Position numbers and translations under genes: made by a program
The notes under the pieces: model-generated
The model's database searches: none
What the model was told of the DNA's origin: nothing
The model's input: only the letters and a program-made list of their open reading frames with translations
Part shown: piece after piece, positions 1-8,527 of the stretch
Numbering within the stretch: the first letter of the stretch is position 1
Layout of the letters: every line of letters begins with the position of its first letter
Assembly (NCBI GenBank): GCA_001874305.1
Contig: MPCU01000003.1
Coordinates: forward strand, 372,001-436,000
DNA length: 64,000 bases
DNA from: Bacteriovorax sp. MedPE-SWde
GTDB taxonomy: Bacteria > Bdellovibrionota > Bacteriovoracia > Bacteriovoracales > Bacteriovoracaceae
Direction of reading: 5' to 3'

Positions 1-431
1 TCGTAGTAGAGGGCCAGACCATCTATAAAGGCACTACCTTCTTCAGATAACTCAGCTCTTTTATCTTCATCGTAAAAAAGAGAAAGCATTTCCGTGAGAA
101 AATCCCAAAGCTCTTCTAGTGATCCAAAGAAACCTGAAAAGCAAGAACCTAAACCATCAAGAGGATTAACGACTTCAAGAGTTACGTTACAGTCTCTTCG
201 GTATTCTTCTTTAACGTCCTTGCATATAGGACTCTTAGTAACAACTTCACAAAAATTCTTTTCAAACCCTCGAGGGAGACTTTGGTTATCAAAATCCACT
301 TCACAATACTCTTGATAGGCGAGAACAGTTGGTGAAATTTTGTTAAATGACAACTCGAAAGAATGAGTACTTAATGAAAAAATAAGTATATTGAATATGA
401 GTAAGAAGGTTTTAATTCTATAAGAAGTCAC
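1..431 (-). CDS. Secreted protein of unknown function (3' end outside window)
   Basis: An open frame runs from a GTG at 431 to the left window edge, about 143 residues with the C-terminus missing. An AGAGG ribosome site lies about six bases before the GTG, and the start overlaps the end of the upstream gene by 14 bases, so the two are probably cotranscribed. The N-terminus (VTSYRIKTFLLIFNILIFSL) is a basic stretch and hydrophobic core followed by a plausible signal peptidase site. The mature part has several cysteines (for example in YCEV, NFCEV, PICKD, RDCN), suggesting periplasmic disulfides. I recognise no family. An overlapping forward frame at 94-315 has no features of a gene. Confidence 0.6.
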   Translation of the reverse strand, partial: MTSYRIKTFLLIFNILIFSLSTHSFELSFNKISPTVLAYQEYCEVDFDNQSLPRGFEKNFCEVVTKSPICKDVKEEYRRDCNVTLEVVNPLDGLGSCFSGFFGSLEELWDFLTEMLSLFYDEDKRAELSEEGSAFIDGLALYY

Positions 432-873
432 TGAGGACCTCTTGTACTTCTTTCATTTCAATTTTTAATGATGCTTGTTTAGACTTTCTTTGTAGTGTTT
501 TTGTTTGAAGTACGAGTTTGAGTTCATTATCTTGGAAGTGATGACCTTCAAGAAATTGTACTTCCCTTCCTTTTGAATCTTTATATGTACCTTGGATATA
601 GAATATACCGCTTGAACTATGCCTTTTTCTAATGCTCCAATCCTGCGCTCCAATTAACTTAAGCATACGTGTCTTATTTTTAATTATGATCTGCTGATAG
701 ACTTTTTGCTTGAGAGGTTTATTTAATAGTCTTCTTTTAAACACAAGAATCTTATTGTCTTTCTTCCAAGCCTTGTGATTAATTTTCGTTGTAACAGGAG
801 TCCAACCAGTAGTTGAATTGGCAAAGGAGCTTAAAGATAGGATTGTGATTAATATTATTAGGTACTTCAACAT
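418..873 (-). CDS. Secreted protein of unknown function, 151 aa
   Basis: The protein starts with a clear signal peptide (MLKYLIILITILSLSSFANS) and continues as a small basic, beta-rich domain with no cysteines. I do not recognise the family. It sits between two other exported proteins on the same strand and overlaps the next gene by 14 bases. There is no purine-rich ribosome site. Instead the start codon is immediately preceded by a sigma-28-like -10 element (ACCGATAA) ending only six bases before the ATG, so the mRNA may be leaderless or nearly so. The start is supported by the signal peptide beginning directly at this Met. Confidence 0.7.
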   Translation of the reverse strand: MLKYLIILITILSLSSFANSTTGWTPVTTKINHKAWKKDNKILVFKRRLLNKPLKQKVYQQIIIKNKTRMLKLIGAQDWSIRKRHSSSGIFYIQGTYKDSKGREVQFLEGHHFQDNELKLVLQTKTLQRKSKQASLKIEMKEVQEVLSDFL

Positions 874-879
874 GCTTAC

Positions 880-906
880 TTATCGGTTTTTCTTTAACGA
901 GCTTTA
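880..906 (-). promoter_or_regulatory. Sigma-28 (FliA)-like promoter
   Basis: On the minus strand TAAAGCTC (906-899) is followed by exactly 11 bases and then ACCGATAA (887-880). The FliA consensus is TAAAGTTT-N11-GCCGATAA, so the match is 6/8 and 7/8 with ideal spacing. The transcription start would fall at or next to the ATG at 873. This is a motif match only. Confidence 0.5.
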
Positions 907-909
907 TTT

Positions 910-2376
910 TTAGAACTTCATTTCGTAGTTTACCCAAACAGTATCTTTGTTAGTGTTTGGTAGTCTGTCTCTTTGAAGTTTTAAAGATAATGTCCCTGTT
1001 TCTGCAACTTTTCTTTTGGAGCTGAGAGAATAGGATTCATTTCCTGAGGAGTGCTTAGTGAATTGCGTATTAAATAGTTCACTATTTCCATTTCTAATAG
1101 ATGCTGTAGCTCGATGTGTTCCAAGGTTATCAGTGCTTAGTACGCCTCCAACTGTGTAGTCGTCGTATACCGGAGCCTCGTATGGAACGCCTAGGTTAAC
1201 TCTCTCTTTTCTCGCAGTAATATTGAGGAGAGCGTTGTTATTAGAAGAGTCATATAGTGAAGCTGTAAGGGTCTCTCCCTTAAGTGTGTCGACTTCTACT
1301 TTACCTCTAACTTTATATACATCTACTAATTCTTGATCGTATGGAACCTGAACATTTGCTTCATTTAGCTGTGCTTTTATTCTAATAACTTCTTCTTTTG
1401 AATTGGCGTTTAAGACGGTGATTTTCGCTTCTTGATCTTTTGAATCAACGTGTAGATTAGACCTAACGAGATATTCTTTAAAAACTTCATTCTCTGTTTG
1501 TATATCGAGAATAGTTACTTCACTTGGTACATAGTACTTATAGTTAACTTGAGGCCCGACTGTCATTTTAAGATAGTCTTTTCCACTGTCAGACTTCCAT
1601 TGGAGATCAGCAGCTAAATCAATATTACCTGAGCTTCTCTCTTCAAGAGAATCTTCCTCTATAACTGGAGCGTTTTTTAAGTCAGGGATATTGTAATCAA
1701 CAACTTCTTTCTTCTTTTTTACTTTTGTATTAGGTGCGACATTCTTGAGAGTATAGAAACTAACTCTTCTATTATTTTCTCTATCAATATCAACCCTTAC
1801 TACTTTATCAATATCTTTTCCTGATCCTCTAAGCCAAATGATCTTGTGTTCAGAAGTCTTGCTATAGAATTGACCTGTCGTAAAATGAGTATCAATTAGC
1901 TGAGAGAATTGTAGTACTAGATCGCTCTTATCTAGAGTTGAAAATTCATCTGATAGACTAGGATCTGTATTTTGAAAACAAGTTCTTTCATTATCAACTA
2001 TAAACTCATGTAGGGTAGTGACTGCTATGAGATTATTTAACTCTAGCGATACTTCACTTGTAGGATCTTTAGTTTCAGGAAGCTCTGCTATGATATCGTT
2101 TATGGCCGTAGTTAATTTATTGATCTCTTTACAGTCAACACAAACTTCCATATCGAGGTTAGCTTTTGTATCTGCAGGAGCCATTTTCTTTGTTTTGCTA
2201 ATTGTTCGAAAGTCATTTCTAACTTCTTTGACTACATTGAGAATTGACTTAGCATCCTTATCTTTTTCTTTGAAAAGAGAAATATATTTATCTTCAAGTT
2301 TATTGATATCAACTGCATTTGCTTTAACAAATACAAATAGCGATATTATTAATGTAGATAGAGATATTTTCTTCAT
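910..2376 (-). CDS. Exported protein of unknown function, 488 aa
   Basis: The N-terminus (MKKISLSTLIISLFVFVKAN) is a signal peptide, with likely cleavage after ANA. Residues about 25-130 look helical and contain a CVDC pair. The rest is rich in alternating hydrophobic/polar strands, and the last residue is Phe (VWVNYEMKF), as in many outer-membrane beta-barrels, so an outer-membrane or surface location is possible. No named family is recognised. The start codon lies seven bases after a second sigma-28-like -10 box. It is followed on the same strand by two further exported proteins, suggesting a secreted-protein cluster. Confidence 0.7.
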   Translation of the reverse strand: MKKISLSTLIISLFVFVKANAVDINKLEDKYISLFKEKDKDAKSILNVVKEVRNDFRTISKTKKMAPADTKANLDMEVCVDCKEINKLTTAINDIIAELPETKDPTSEVSLELNNLIAVTTLHEFIVDNERTCFQNTDPSLSDEFSTLDKSDLVLQFSQLIDTHFTTGQFYSKTSEHKIIWLRGSGKDIDKVVRVDIDRENNRRVSFYTLKNVAPNTKVKKKKEVVDYNIPDLKNAPVIEEDSLEERSSGNIDLAADLQWKSDSGKDYLKMTVGPQVNYKYYVPSEVTILDIQTENEVFKEYLVRSNLHVDSKDQEAKITVLNANSKEEVIRIKAQLNEANVQVPYDQELVDVYKVRGKVEVDTLKGETLTASLYDSSNNNALLNITARKERVNLGVPYEAPVYDDYTVGGVLSTDNLGTHRATASIRNGNSELFNTQFTKHSSGNESYSLSSKRKVAETGTLSLKLQRDRLPNTNKDTVWVNYEMKF

Positions 2377-2383
2377 CGAGTAC

Positions 2384-2410
2384 TTATCGACAAATAAAAC
2401 TAAAATTCTA
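2384..2410 (-). promoter_or_regulatory. Sigma-28 (FliA)-like promoter
   Basis: On the minus strand TAGAATTT (2410-2403), 11 bases, then GTCGATAA (2391-2384): 6/8 and 7/8 matches to the FliA consensus TAAAGTTT-N11-GCCGATAA. It is the same arrangement as before the gene starting at 873, again placing the transcription start almost on the ATG (2376). Confidence 0.5.
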
Positions 2411-2435
2411 GGTTTTTTACTATGTAGTTGATTTT

Positions 2436-2469
2436 ATAGAGAAAAGGGACGGTGAGATACCGTCCCTTT
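2436..2469 (-). terminator. Intrinsic terminator of ileS
   Basis: An 11-bp perfect stem (2443-2453 with 2459-2469, AAAGGGACGGT paired with ACCGTCCCTTT) and a 5-base loop lie seven bases after the ileS stop codon. On the minus strand the stem ends in TTT and continues into a T-rich stretch. Confidence 0.7.
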
Positions 2470-2475
2470 ATATAT

Positions 2476-5400
2476 TTATGCTTTTGTAATATTAATTAAG
2501 AGAGTTTCGCTATCAACTTTGAATTCTACTTCTGAAGCTGAATCATCTTGAGTAAGAGCAAGAGTTAAAGTCTCTTTTGTTATGTAGTCATTATGATTAA
2601 TAATGGCCTTAGCAAGCTTTTCTGAAGCCTTGTAAGTTACATTAATTCTATCTTCAACATTGAGACCAATATCCTTTCTCGTTCTCTGGATTCTATTAAC
2701 GACTTCTCTTGCAAGTCCTTCAAGAATAAGATCTTCAGTAAGTTCAGTATCAATATCGATTGAAATGAATCTATTAGATAGAGCTTGAGTTCCTTCTTTA
2801 GCTTCACGGAAAACAAGAATATCAGATGGAGCAAATACTTCACCACCTAGCTCTAAAGATCCTTTCTCTTCTAGTGAGATCAGGTCAGCATCTTTAAGGT
2901 TTTTAATCATTCCCATAAATTTACCAAAATTCTTTCCTAGTCTCTTTCCAAGAACAGGTGAGTTTGGTTTAGCAAATAGAGTGATATACTTATCTTCTTC
3001 TGTTGAATAATTAACTGTTTTAACATTAAGCTCTGACTTAATATAAGTTTCAAGTTTAGAAATCTCGTCAAGAAGTGACTGATCCTTATGGATAACAGTT
3101 AGACTTGCAAGAGGAGTTTTAACCTTGATCTGAACCTGGTTACGCTTTTGGCGTCCAAGTAGAATGAGCTGTTGCATTCTATCTACAGCATCTTCTAATA
3201 TTGGATTAATTTTCGCTTCATCAGCAACAGGATAAGACACTAAGTGTACTGACTCTGCTTTCTCATTAGAGTCAAACTTCTTAAATTCCTGAAAGATATG
3301 TTCTGATAGGAATGGTGCAAATGGCGCCATAGCTTCAGTAACTTCTTTTAGAGTTAAGAAAAGTGCAGTGTAAGCTTCTTTCTTATCTTGTGTTAGTCCG
3401 TCACCCCAATATCTCGATCTGTTAAGACGTATATACCAGTTTGTGAGGTCTTCGATAAAGTTAAATAGTTCTGGAACAACATTATAGAGTTTATAATCTT
3501 CCATCTCTTTAGCAATATTCTTCTTCAGAGTTTGTAGTTTAGAGATTACCCAGTTGTCTGTAATATTTGAACCTAGAGCTGCATGCTCTGCATAGTTCCA
3601 TCCATCTACTTCTGCATATGTTGAGAAGAATTTAAATGAGTTGTACCAAGGAAGTAGGGCACGCCTTACCATGTCCTTAACACCTGTATCTGTGAATCTT
3701 TGCTCTTCACCTCTCACTAAACCAGAGTTGATTAGATATAATCTTAAAGCATCAGAACCAAACTTCTCCATTAACTCATCTGGAGCAGTGAAGTTTCTCA
3801 ATGACTTACTCATCTTCTTACCATCTTCAGCAAGAACCATTCCGTTAACGATTACGTTCTTGAATGCTGGCTTATCAAAGAGAGCTGTTGATAAAATTGT
3901 TAGCGTGTAAAACCATCCACGTGTTTGGTCTAGTCCTTCTGCAATGAACTCAGCAGGGAATCCATCTTTAAAAACATCTTCATTTTCAAATGGGTAGTGA
4001 AGTTGAGCATATGGCATAGAACCAGATTCAAACCAACAGTCAAAAACCTCAGAGATTCTCTTGTATGTTCCTTCTTCACCTTCAATTGTCCAAGTGATAT
4101 CATCAACAGTCTCTCTGTGAAGATCGTCAACTGTAACACCTGAGTATTTAGCAAGTTCTTCAACAGAACCTATACAGATGAACTTATTGGATTCGTCATT
4201 TCTCCAAACAGGAAGAGGTGTTCCCCAAACTCTGTTTCTTGAAACTGCCCAGTCTCTTGCACCTTCAAGCCACTTTCCGAAACGACCTTTCTTAATATGA
4301 CCTGGAACCCAATTGATTTGATCATTTGAAGCTAAGAGTCTTTCTTTGATCTCTTCAACTTTGATATACCAAGAAGGAATTGTTCTATAGATAAGTGGTG
4401 TATCTGATCTGTAGCAAAATGGGTAACTGTGAACAATATTTCCATGCTCATAAAGTGCTCCATTGTCTTTTAGATCTTTTAGAATATTCTTGTCTGCATC
4501 TTTTACATATTGACCAGCGTAATCAGAAACATCTTTTGTAAACTGACCTGCGTCGTTTAGAGGGCAGACTTCCGCCTTAATCCCGTGTGCTTTCATTACT
4601 CTATTATCGTCTTCACCAAAAGCAGGTGCCTGATGAACAATACCTGTACCGTTATCAGTTGTTACATAGTCATCAGTAAGAACTTGAAAAGCTCCTTCTG
4701 CTTCTAATTCTGCAAAGTATGGAAAGAGAGGCTCATATGAAACGTTCTTAAGTTCAGAACCTTTAAATGATTCTCCAATAACTTCAAGATCTCTCTTCTT
4801 AGAGTAGGCCTCAACACGAGCTTCGGCCATTATGATTACTTTTCCTTGCTCATTGTCTTTAACTCTTACGTAGTCAATGTCATCACCAACACAAAGAGCT
4901 AAGTTAGAAGGAAGTGTCCATGGAGTTGTCGTCCATGCTGCAATATATTCGTCAGCACCTTTTACTTTAAATAAAACTGTAACTGCTGGGTCTTGAACGT
5001 CTTTGTAGTTTTGACCAGCTTCAAAGTTTGAAAGAACTGTTCCAAGTGCCGTTGAATAAGGAACAACTTTTGTCCCTTGGTAAACATAACCTTTTTCCCA
5101 AAGACTTTTAAATACCCACCAACAAGATTCCATGAAAGATGGATCCATTGTTTTATAATCATTATCAAAATCAACCCAACGACCAAGACGCTTTACAGTC
5201 TTTTCCCATTCGGAAGTATATGTAAGAACAATTGATCTACACTCATCTGAATAACCTTTGATTCCAAGCTTATCTAGAGCATCATGAGCACTCATTCCTA
5301 ATTTCTTATTAATTTCTTGTTCAATTGGAAGACCATGAGTATCCCAACCAAATCTTCTTTGTACGTAGCGACCTTTCATTGTCCAGTAACGAGGTACAAT

Positions 5401-5595
5401 ATCTTTTAAAGTTCCGGCCAGAAGGTGACCGTGGTGAGGAAGTCCTGTCGCAAATGGGGGACCATCATAGAAAATAAATGGTTCATTCTCTGCAGTTTGC
5501 TCAAGGGACTTTTCAAAAATCTTATTTTCTTCCCAGAACTTTAAAACCTGATGTTCACTCTCAACAAAAGAGAACTGACTATTTTCCTGACTCAT
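2476..5595 (-). CDS. ileS: Isoleucyl-tRNA synthetase, type 2 (eukaryote-like)
   Basis: Charges tRNA-Ile with isoleucine in the cytoplasm (class Ia synthetase). The 1039-residue protein has the HIGH-type motif as HHGH at residues 54-57 within PPFATGLPHHGH and KMSKS at 594-598. The motif context (ATGLPHxGHLLAGT), the FGWDTHGLP block and the absence of a C-terminal CxxC zinc cluster are typical of IleRS type 2, the form found in eukaryotic cytosol and some bacteria and known for low sensitivity to mupirocin. I chose the ATG at 5595, preceded by AAAGGTG at good spacing. A TTG 30 bases upstream is also in frame but has no ribosome site. It is monocistronic, ending in a strong terminator. Confidence 0.97.
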   Translation of the reverse strand: MSQENSQFSFVESEHQVLKFWEENKIFEKSLEQTAENEPFIFYDGPPFATGLPHHGHLLAGTLKDIVPRYWTMKGRYVQRRFGWDTHGLPIEQEINKKLGMSAHDALDKLGIKGYSDECRSIVLTYTSEWEKTVKRLGRWVDFDNDYKTMDPSFMESCWWVFKSLWEKGYVYQGTKVVPYSTALGTVLSNFEAGQNYKDVQDPAVTVLFKVKGADEYIAAWTTTPWTLPSNLALCVGDDIDYVRVKDNEQGKVIIMAEARVEAYSKKRDLEVIGESFKGSELKNVSYEPLFPYFAELEAEGAFQVLTDDYVTTDNGTGIVHQAPAFGEDDNRVMKAHGIKAEVCPLNDAGQFTKDVSDYAGQYVKDADKNILKDLKDNGALYEHGNIVHSYPFCYRSDTPLIYRTIPSWYIKVEEIKERLLASNDQINWVPGHIKKGRFGKWLEGARDWAVSRNRVWGTPLPVWRNDESNKFICIGSVEELAKYSGVTVDDLHRETVDDITWTIEGEEGTYKRISEVFDCWFESGSMPYAQLHYPFENEDVFKDGFPAEFIAEGLDQTRGWFYTLTILSTALFDKPAFKNVIVNGMVLAEDGKKMSKSLRNFTAPDELMEKFGSDALRLYLINSGLVRGEEQRFTDTGVKDMVRRALLPWYNSFKFFSTYAEVDGWNYAEHAALGSNITDNWVISKLQTLKKNIAKEMEDYKLYNVVPELFNFIEDLTNWYIRLNRSRYWGDGLTQDKKEAYTALFLTLKEVTEAMAPFAPFLSEHIFQEFKKFDSNEKAESVHLVSYPVADEAKINPILEDAVDRMQQLILLGRQKRNQVQIKVKTPLASLTVIHKDQSLLDEISKLETYIKSELNVKTVNYSTEEDKYITLFAKPNSPVLGKRLGKNFGKFMGMIKNLKDADLISLEEKGSLELGGEVFAPSDILVFREAKEGTQALSNRFISIDIDTELTEDLILEGLAREVVNRIQRTRKDIGLNVEDRINVTYKASEKLAKAIINHNDYITKETLTLALTQDDSASEVEFKVDSETLLINITKA

Positions 5596-5732
5596 TGCTT
5601 CACCTTTACGTTTAATTAGGCCCAAATATTAGCATATCCAACACGGTATGGCACCGTTTTGGTCGCAAAATTTGCCTCTTTTAGGGTGAAATGTAATGAA
5701 ATGAGTGGCCATTAGACTTACTTGCCGAAAAG

Positions 5733-7172
5733 TTGAGTGTGAAAGCTATATTTTTAATTCTTATCTCATTTTTATGCTTTGCAGAAGTTGAAACTCTCTA
5801 CAAAGGTCAAACCATGTCCCTGATTGATTGGAAGGGGATGGATGCTCAGGATTGGCTAAATTTAGGGAAGTGGAAGGATAAGACAAAATTCAAAGATAGT
5901 TTTAAATATTGGAAGAGTTTAGAGAGAATTCAGAGATTAAAAGAGCCTGTTGGAAGAGTTTTAGACTGCTTTGGTGATTGTCGTCTTTATAGAGATTCAA
6001 GTGAACACCGAATTCAACATATGTCTGAAATTATGGAGGCCGATGAGATTCTGACTTCTTCTAATAGTTACCTTTGGGTCTTTCTCTATGACGGTACGAT
6101 TGTAAGACTTTCTCCGAGTTCATCTGTAACGATTAAAGAAATTAATATTACGGATACTAAAATATTTCTTCATGCCAGACTCAATATTGGAAATATTCTT
6201 TGGCTTTCAAGACATATGCAAAAGTTCGAAAAACAGAAGATGAGAGAAACTGATACTATCTTCTTTCCTATGGCCATCCATGAAGCAAATCCCTTAACTA
6301 GGGATGGTAATATCTCGATGGATGATTACCTCTTTGGCGATGAGGATGTCATTACTGATCAGTATACGAGAGTAAATAATTTTATAAATGAGAATAATAA
6401 ATTTGTCTCGAAGCCGACTGAGGCGCTACTTGTTATGCCTGGTGCGACTGTTTTCGGAGAAAATATATCAATGGAAGCTTATCTCTCTATTGCTAGAGAA
6501 AACTTCTTCAAGTTAAGGACAGACAATGCACTTTTGCTAAGCGAAGAAAAAGAGCATAGTGCAGTTGTAAATCTTAGGGGTCACGTTAATAAAGAAATGA
6601 CAGATCTCTCATACGGTTCTTGGTACAAAGTGGCGATGCCTGCTAGGAAAATTGAACAAGTCGAACCTGATGGAATGATGAATATTAATGAACTCATAAC
6701 AAAGAGAATTCCTTCTATTTATTATAGTCGAGAGGCAATGCTTAAGAAGTATTCGCAGTTTCTCTTTGACAAGAAAATGAGCCGTGAACTCCTTGCTGTT
6801 AAGTATGGATATAGGAAGTGGACAAATAAAGAAGTTGAGCTAAGAAAGAAGTTTCTTTGGGATTTTAGTAGAAGACTTGAAACATCTAATATTGCTGTTG
6901 CCGAAAGGTACAGAGATGATATCTTAAAAAAATACAATATCGTTGAAAAGCCTGTTGTGAATAATGACTTCTTTAAGTTGGCTCTTGCCAAATACCTGGA
7001 AAGGGGAGAAGTTGATCGTGAAAGGTTTTACAATCCTAAACTAAATAGTGAAAAGAAAGAACTTTGGAAGAGGTTACATGGAATCAGGTCAAAAGCTAAA
7101 GCTAGTGCTCGCATCAGGGAGTCCGCGCAGGAAGGAACTTCTAGGTTGGATGAAAGTTCCCTTAAAAATTAG
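5733..7172 (+). CDS. Exported FecR-like domain protein
   Basis: The 479-residue protein begins with a signal peptide (MSVKAIFLILISFLCFAEVE). Residues about 73-160 fit a FecR-type beta domain: a VGRV start, a turn with EADEILTSSNS, then DGTIVRLSPSSSV followed by an amphipathic strand run. The remainder is charged and helical, without membrane segments, so this is not a classical anti-sigma FecR with a TM helix; a periplasmic or envelope protein is more likely. The start is either TTG 5733 or GTG 5739; neither has a clear ribosome site. Its last 95 bases overlap the Maf gene in another frame, an unusually long same-strand overlap. Function unknown. Confidence 0.65.
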   Translation: MSVKAIFLILISFLCFAEVETLYKGQTMSLIDWKGMDAQDWLNLGKWKDKTKFKDSFKYWKSLERIQRLKEPVGRVLDCFGDCRLYRDSSEHRIQHMSEIMEADEILTSSNSYLWVFLYDGTIVRLSPSSSVTIKEINITDTKIFLHARLNIGNILWLSRHMQKFEKQKMRETDTIFFPMAIHEANPLTRDGNISMDDYLFGDEDVITDQYTRVNNFINENNKFVSKPTEALLVMPGATVFGENISMEAYLSIARENFFKLRTDNALLLSEEKEHSAVVNLRGHVNKEMTDLSYGSWYKVAMPARKIEQVEPDGMMNINELITKRIPSIYYSREAMLKKYSQFLFDKKMSRELLAVKYGYRKWTNKEVELRKKFLWDFSRRLETSNIAVAERYRDDILKKYNIVEKPVVNNDFFKLALAKYLERGEVDRERFYNPKLNSEKKELWKRLHGIRSKAKASARIRESAQEGTSRLDESSLKN

Positions 7173-7737
7173 ACCTTCTGAAGTTGAAGAAATTACTGAA
7201 AAAACAGATCCAGTTGAAGTCGTAGAAGACCTTGCAGCACTTAAGGGAAGAGATATTCTTTCGCTTGAAATTGCCGAAGGTGAGTCGCCATTTATTGTGG
7301 CCTCGGATACAATTGTCTTTATCGATAATAAAATCTTGGGTAAGCCAAAAGACAGAGATCATGCAAGAGAGACACTTCTTTCTCTTTCTGGTAGAGAGCA
7401 TCATGTTTATACTGCTGTATATATGGCGATTAAATTACCTGGAAAAGAAGTTGTAGAGAAATCTTTTGTAGGGAAATCACATGTTACATTTTGCGATATA
7501 TCACCTGAGATACTAGATCTCTATCTTGAGGGAGATGAGGCTCTTGATAAAGCTGGTGCCTATGGAATTCAAGGTCAAGGGTTACTCTTTGTTGAAAAGA
7601 TGAGTGGTTCTTATTCTAATGTGGTCGGCTTTCCTCTATCTGACTTTATAGAAGAGATGAAAAGCTTCTTAAGTGAGGTAGGGCTAGATGGTGATAATTG
7701 GCGTGAAATATTCAATTCACAAAGAACAAAGGTCTAG
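7078..7737 (+). CDS. maf: Maf family nucleoside triphosphate pyrophosphatase
   Basis: Hydrolyses non-canonical or excess NTPs (probably dTTP/UTP) to monophosphates. The protein has the hallmark ASGSPRR near residues 12-18, SDTIV, and KAGAYGIQG, the last resembling the YhdE (dTTP/UTP) rather than the YceF subgroup. I chose the ATG at 7078, which has AGAGG five bases upstream. An in-frame upstream Met (7048) would add ten residues not expected in the family. About 219 residues is slightly longer than usual (190-200) because of a C-terminal extension. The 5' end, including the catalytic SGSPRR block, is encoded inside the 3' end of the FecR-like gene, so the two are translationally linked. Confidence 0.92.
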   Translation: MESGQKLKLVLASGSPRRKELLGWMKVPLKIRPSEVEEITEKTDPVEVVEDLAALKGRDILSLEIAEGESPFIVASDTIVFIDNKILGKPKDRDHARETLLSLSGREHHVYTAVYMAIKLPGKEVVEKSFVGKSHVTFCDISPEILDLYLEGDEALDKAGAYGIQGQGLLFVEKMSGSYSNVVGFPLSDFIEEMKSFLSEVGLDGDNWREIFNSQRTKV

Positions 7738-7780
7738 GTTACTATTTATTTAAGATTGATCAAACATTCTAGGATTTAAG

Positions 7781-8272
7781 TTGAATACTAAATATATTCT
7801 TACATTTTTTGTTTTATTGAGTAGCTCGGCTTATGGACAAGATGCACCTGAGAAAAATATCTTTGAATATACACGAGAAATGTATAAGAAAGTTAACTCT
7901 ATTAGTGATTTGAACCCTGAAGACTTCAATGGAAAAATTGCAAATATAAGAAATGAAATTGATCGCTATGTTGAGCATAAGAAAGGTGTTTGTCAGGGAG
8001 AGTTTTCGACTGTTATTCTTGAGCAGTCACAAGCTGAAAAATCTGATTATAAGTTAACAAAAACAGAACAAGAGCTTTGCTACAGAGAGCTTAAGGCCCT
8101 TCAGATAACTTATATAAATAAACTATTTACTGCCAGAAAAAACTATCTGGACTTCCTTCATACAGAAAGAATTAAGCAATTAAGTACTGTTCGTGAAGAT
8201 GCTCTCAAACAACTACAAGCGACCTTTAATAAAAAGGTCCGACGTAGAAAATCACGTAGAAAAAAGAAATAA
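7781..8272 (+). CDS. Small exported protein with basic C-terminus
   Basis: The 163-residue protein has a signal peptide (MNTKYILTFFVLLSSSAYGQ), a helical middle with two cysteines (GVCQG, ELCYRE) and an extremely basic tail (KKVRRRKSRRKKK). The start is TTG at 7781 with AGGA upstream; no ATG could include the signal peptide. The basic tail could bind nucleic acid or anionic cell-wall polymers, but no family is recognised. It is convergent with the next small gene, and a shared hairpin lies between them. Confidence 0.6.
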   Translation: MNTKYILTFFVLLSSSAYGQDAPEKNIFEYTREMYKKVNSISDLNPEDFNGKIANIRNEIDRYVEHKKGVCQGEFSTVILEQSQAEKSDYKLTKTEQELCYRELKALQITYINKLFTARKNYLDFLHTERIKQLSTVREDALKQLQATFNKKVRRRKSRRKKK

Positions 8273-8292
8273 AAAAAGTAGCTTTTGCTACT
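8266..8292 (-). terminator. Intrinsic terminator of the small basic-protein gene
   Basis: On the minus strand AGTAGC-aaaa-GCTACT (8292-8277) is followed directly by a run of seven or more T. The hairpin overlaps the stop codon of the 64-residue gene. In the opposite direction it follows the gene ending at 8272 but lacks a good T-tract there. Confidence 0.7.
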
Positions 8293-8482
8293 CCTCTTCT
8301 ATTGTCTTTCCTAGTACAGCTCTTGTTGGTCTAAAGCTCTTAACCTTTAAAAGAGACTTTCTAGGCTTCAAGCTAGTTCTCTTTCTTAAAGTTCTCGAAC
8401 GATTAACGATCACATGCGCTGGTGCAATGATTTCTGGTTTGTTTTCTACTGCTTTGTCTTGAGACGATGTTTCCTGAGACAT
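8288..8482 (-). CDS. Small basic protein, 64 aa, unknown function
   Basis: This short frame is supported as a gene by its signals rather than by homology: AGGAGA lies six bases before the ATG at 8482, and a textbook terminator overlaps its stop. The product is strongly basic in the middle (RSRTLRKRTSLKPRKSLLKVK) with an acidic end (IEEE), and has no signal peptide or membrane segment. Nucleic-acid or ribosome association is possible but only a guess. The upstream region contains a 9-bp inverted repeat 15 bases before the ATG that could regulate it. A forward frame overlapping it (8193-8462) lacks a ribosome site. Confidence 0.55.
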   Translation of the reverse strand: MSQETSSQDKAVENKPEIIAPAHVIVNRSRTLRKRTSLKPRKSLLKVKSFRPTRAVLGKTIEEE

Positions 8483-8496
8483 GTCTTTCTCCTGTT

Positions 8497-8527
8497 AATT
8501 AAGGTTTAACTTTTTTAGACCTTAATT
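8497..8527. repeat. Inverted repeat in leader of the small basic-protein gene
   Basis: AATTAAGGT (8497-8505) and ACCTTAATT (8519-8527) are perfect 9-bp arms around a 13-base T-rich centre. Placed just upstream of the ribosome site of the minus-strand gene, it could be an operator or an RNA hairpin controlling translation. Confidence 0.5.

Noticed and set aside
94-315. Forward frame of 73 codons at the left edge
   Set aside because: It lies antisense to a better-supported exported protein frame (signal peptide, ribosome site, cysteines) and has no signals of its own.
8193-8462. Forward frame of 89 codons over the small basic-protein gene
   Set aside because: No ribosome site, and the opposite strand has a complete start and terminator.
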